Source of the DNA: Climacteris rufus
Taxonomy: Eukaryota > Chordata > Aves > Passeriformes > Climacteridae
Assembly (NCBI GenBank): GCA_013398175.1
Contig: VZRZ01004834.1
Location: 263,811 to 327,810, forward strand
DNA: 64,000 nucleotides
Direction of reading: 5' to 3'
Both the position numbers and the translations under genes were made by a program. A model generated the notes under the pieces. That model ran no database searches. It saw nothing but the letters and a program-made list of their open reading frames with translations, and was not told the origin of the DNA. This document shows positions 62,775 through 64,000 of this stretch, one piece after another. Every line of letters starts with the position of its first letter. Positions within the stretch are counted from its first letter, which is position 1.

Positions 62775-64000
62775 ATCACAGAATGGTTGAGGTTGGAAGA
62801 GACTTCTAGAGGTCATCTTGCCCAACTTTCCTTCTCAAGCTGGGTCACCTAGGGCCATTGTTTAGGACTGTGTCTAGATGGATTTTTAATACATCCAGGG
62901 ATGGAGACTCTAGAACATCTCTGGGCAAGAGATACATATTGTAGTGCTTGGTCACCCCTAGAATGAAAAATGTTTCCTTCTGCTCAGAGGGAACCTCCTG
63001 TGCTTCAGTTTGTGCCTGTTGCCTCTGATTCTGTCACTGGTCACAGCTGAAAAGAGCCTGGGTCCATTCTCTTTGCACCCTTCCTTCAGGTATTTGTATT
63101 TATCGATAAGATCCCCTTCTTGAACTTTTTCTTCTCTAGACTAAAAATTTCAACTCTCTGTCTGTCCTCATGTGAGAGATGCTTTAGTCCCTTAATGATC
63201 TTTTTGGCTTTTTGCTGGACTGTCTCCAGTATGTCCATGTCTCTCTTTAACTGGGGAGCCCAGAACTGGACAGAGAACTCCAGGTGTAGCCTCACCGGTG
63301 CTGAATAAAGGCAAGGATCTCCTCCCCCTGCCTCGTGGTAATGCTTTAGCCTAATACAGCCCAGAATGCCATTCACTTCCTGGTCCTTTTCTCCAGAGCT
63401 GCTCTACAACTGGGCAGTTCCTAGCCTGTGCTGTTGCATGTGGTTGTTCCTCCCCAGGTGCAGGACTTTGCACTTTCCCTTGTTGAGCGTTGTGAGATTC
63501 TGGTCAGCCCATTTCTCCAGCCTGTTAAGGTCCCTCTGGACGGCAACACAACCTTCTGGAATACCAGCCACTCCTCCCAGTTTGGTGTCAACTGCAAACC
63601 TGCTGAAGGTATCTACTGCCCCATCATCTGCATTGGTAAGGATTGAACAGAACTGGACCCAGTATTGACCCCTAGGACAAACCACTAGGAACTGGCCTCC
63701 GAATGACAACCCCACTCTGGGCCCAGCCATTCAGGCAGTTCTCAGCCTATTTCAAAGTCTGCTTATCCAGCCTGTACTTCACCAGCTTTTCTATCAGGAT
63801 TTTATGGGTGACAATGAGAAAAGCCTTATTGGAGACAAGATGGACAATATTCAATGCTCTCCCCTCATGCAGTCATTTCATTGTAGAAGGTCATCACATT
63901 GGTCTAGCGTGACTTCCTCTTGGTAAATGCCTGCTGACTCCTGATCACTTTTTTGTTTCTCATGTTCCTAGAAATGGCTCCTAGGATTAGTTGTACCATC
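62775..64000 (-). mobile_element. CR1 LINE with reverse-transcriptase remnant, minus orientation, runs off the window
   Basis: Starts at its 3' end with GATCACAGAATGGTTGAGGT and runs in continuous CR1 order to the window edge, over 1.2 kb. On the minus strand two frames show the C-terminal half of the reverse transcriptase. One (63730-63404) contains NADDGAVDTFSRF, the motif region FAVDTKLGG, then RLEKWADQNL and NKGKCKVLHLG. The other (63376-63086) has NGILGCIR, FSVQFWAPQL and DMDILETVQQKAKKIIKGL. The two are in different frames, so the gene is frameshifted. The usual FADD catalytic motif reads FAVD, losing one of the two aspartates. Nonfunctional copy. Confidence 0.92.

Noticed and set aside
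1..64000. CRISPR arrays, operons, tRNA or rRNA genes
   Set aside because: None seen; no spaced direct repeats of that type and the genome is clearly a vertebrate nuclear one. Structural RNA genes were searched only by eye.

Overview
The window looks like bird nuclear DNA from a large, AT-rich chromosome region. The evidence is the repeat content: CR1 LINEs in both orientations, several ending in the typical tandem ATTCTATG-type tail, and three related long terminal repeats of an ERVL-like family. There is no sign of bacterial gene organisation. Apart from the first ~575 bases and a few repeats, base composition is that of introns or intergenic DNA. Nearly all long open frames are chance frames or lie inside repeats.

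Layout. Positions 1-575 are a CpG island with a GC-box cluster, a YY1-type motif and a 37-bp minisatellite. On the minus strand the YY1 motif contains an ATG in strong context, followed by an Ala/Pro-rich frame that stays open to the window edge. I read this as the start of a gene running out to the left. From 0.6 to 59.4 kb I find no confident exon. Four open segments with usable splice signals are listed at low confidence: 8.17-8.28, 9.42-9.53 and 12.59-12.64 kb on plus, and 15.46-15.69 kb on minus. Repeats here are ancient CR1 (6.4-7.1, 25.4-26.0, 38.1-38.4, 44.3-45.3 kb), younger CR1 pieces (22.6, 37.0 kb), a head-to-head CR1 pair (27.85-29.19 kb) and two LTRs (11.35-12.36 minus, 29.93-30.48 plus). 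A 41-base assembly gap lies at 19.4 kb.

The right end holds a well-bounded solo LTR (58109-58704, 5-bp target duplication). It is followed by two short plus-strand exons (59414-59446 and 59844-59930) that join in frame into a Lys/Gln/Glu-rich peptide, and a possible 13-nt microexon (60771-60783). An ancient CR1 (61.5-62.3 kb) and a longer minus-strand CR1 with reverse-transcriptase remnants (62.8 kb to the edge) close the window.

How it fits together (inference): a shared CpG-island promoter may drive a minus gene to the left and a plus gene to the right whose first introns fill most of the window. The plus exons could equally belong to an unrelated gene. I could not name either gene. I saw no new defence, mobile or metabolic system; the most useful leads are the short in-phase exons and the repeat structures.
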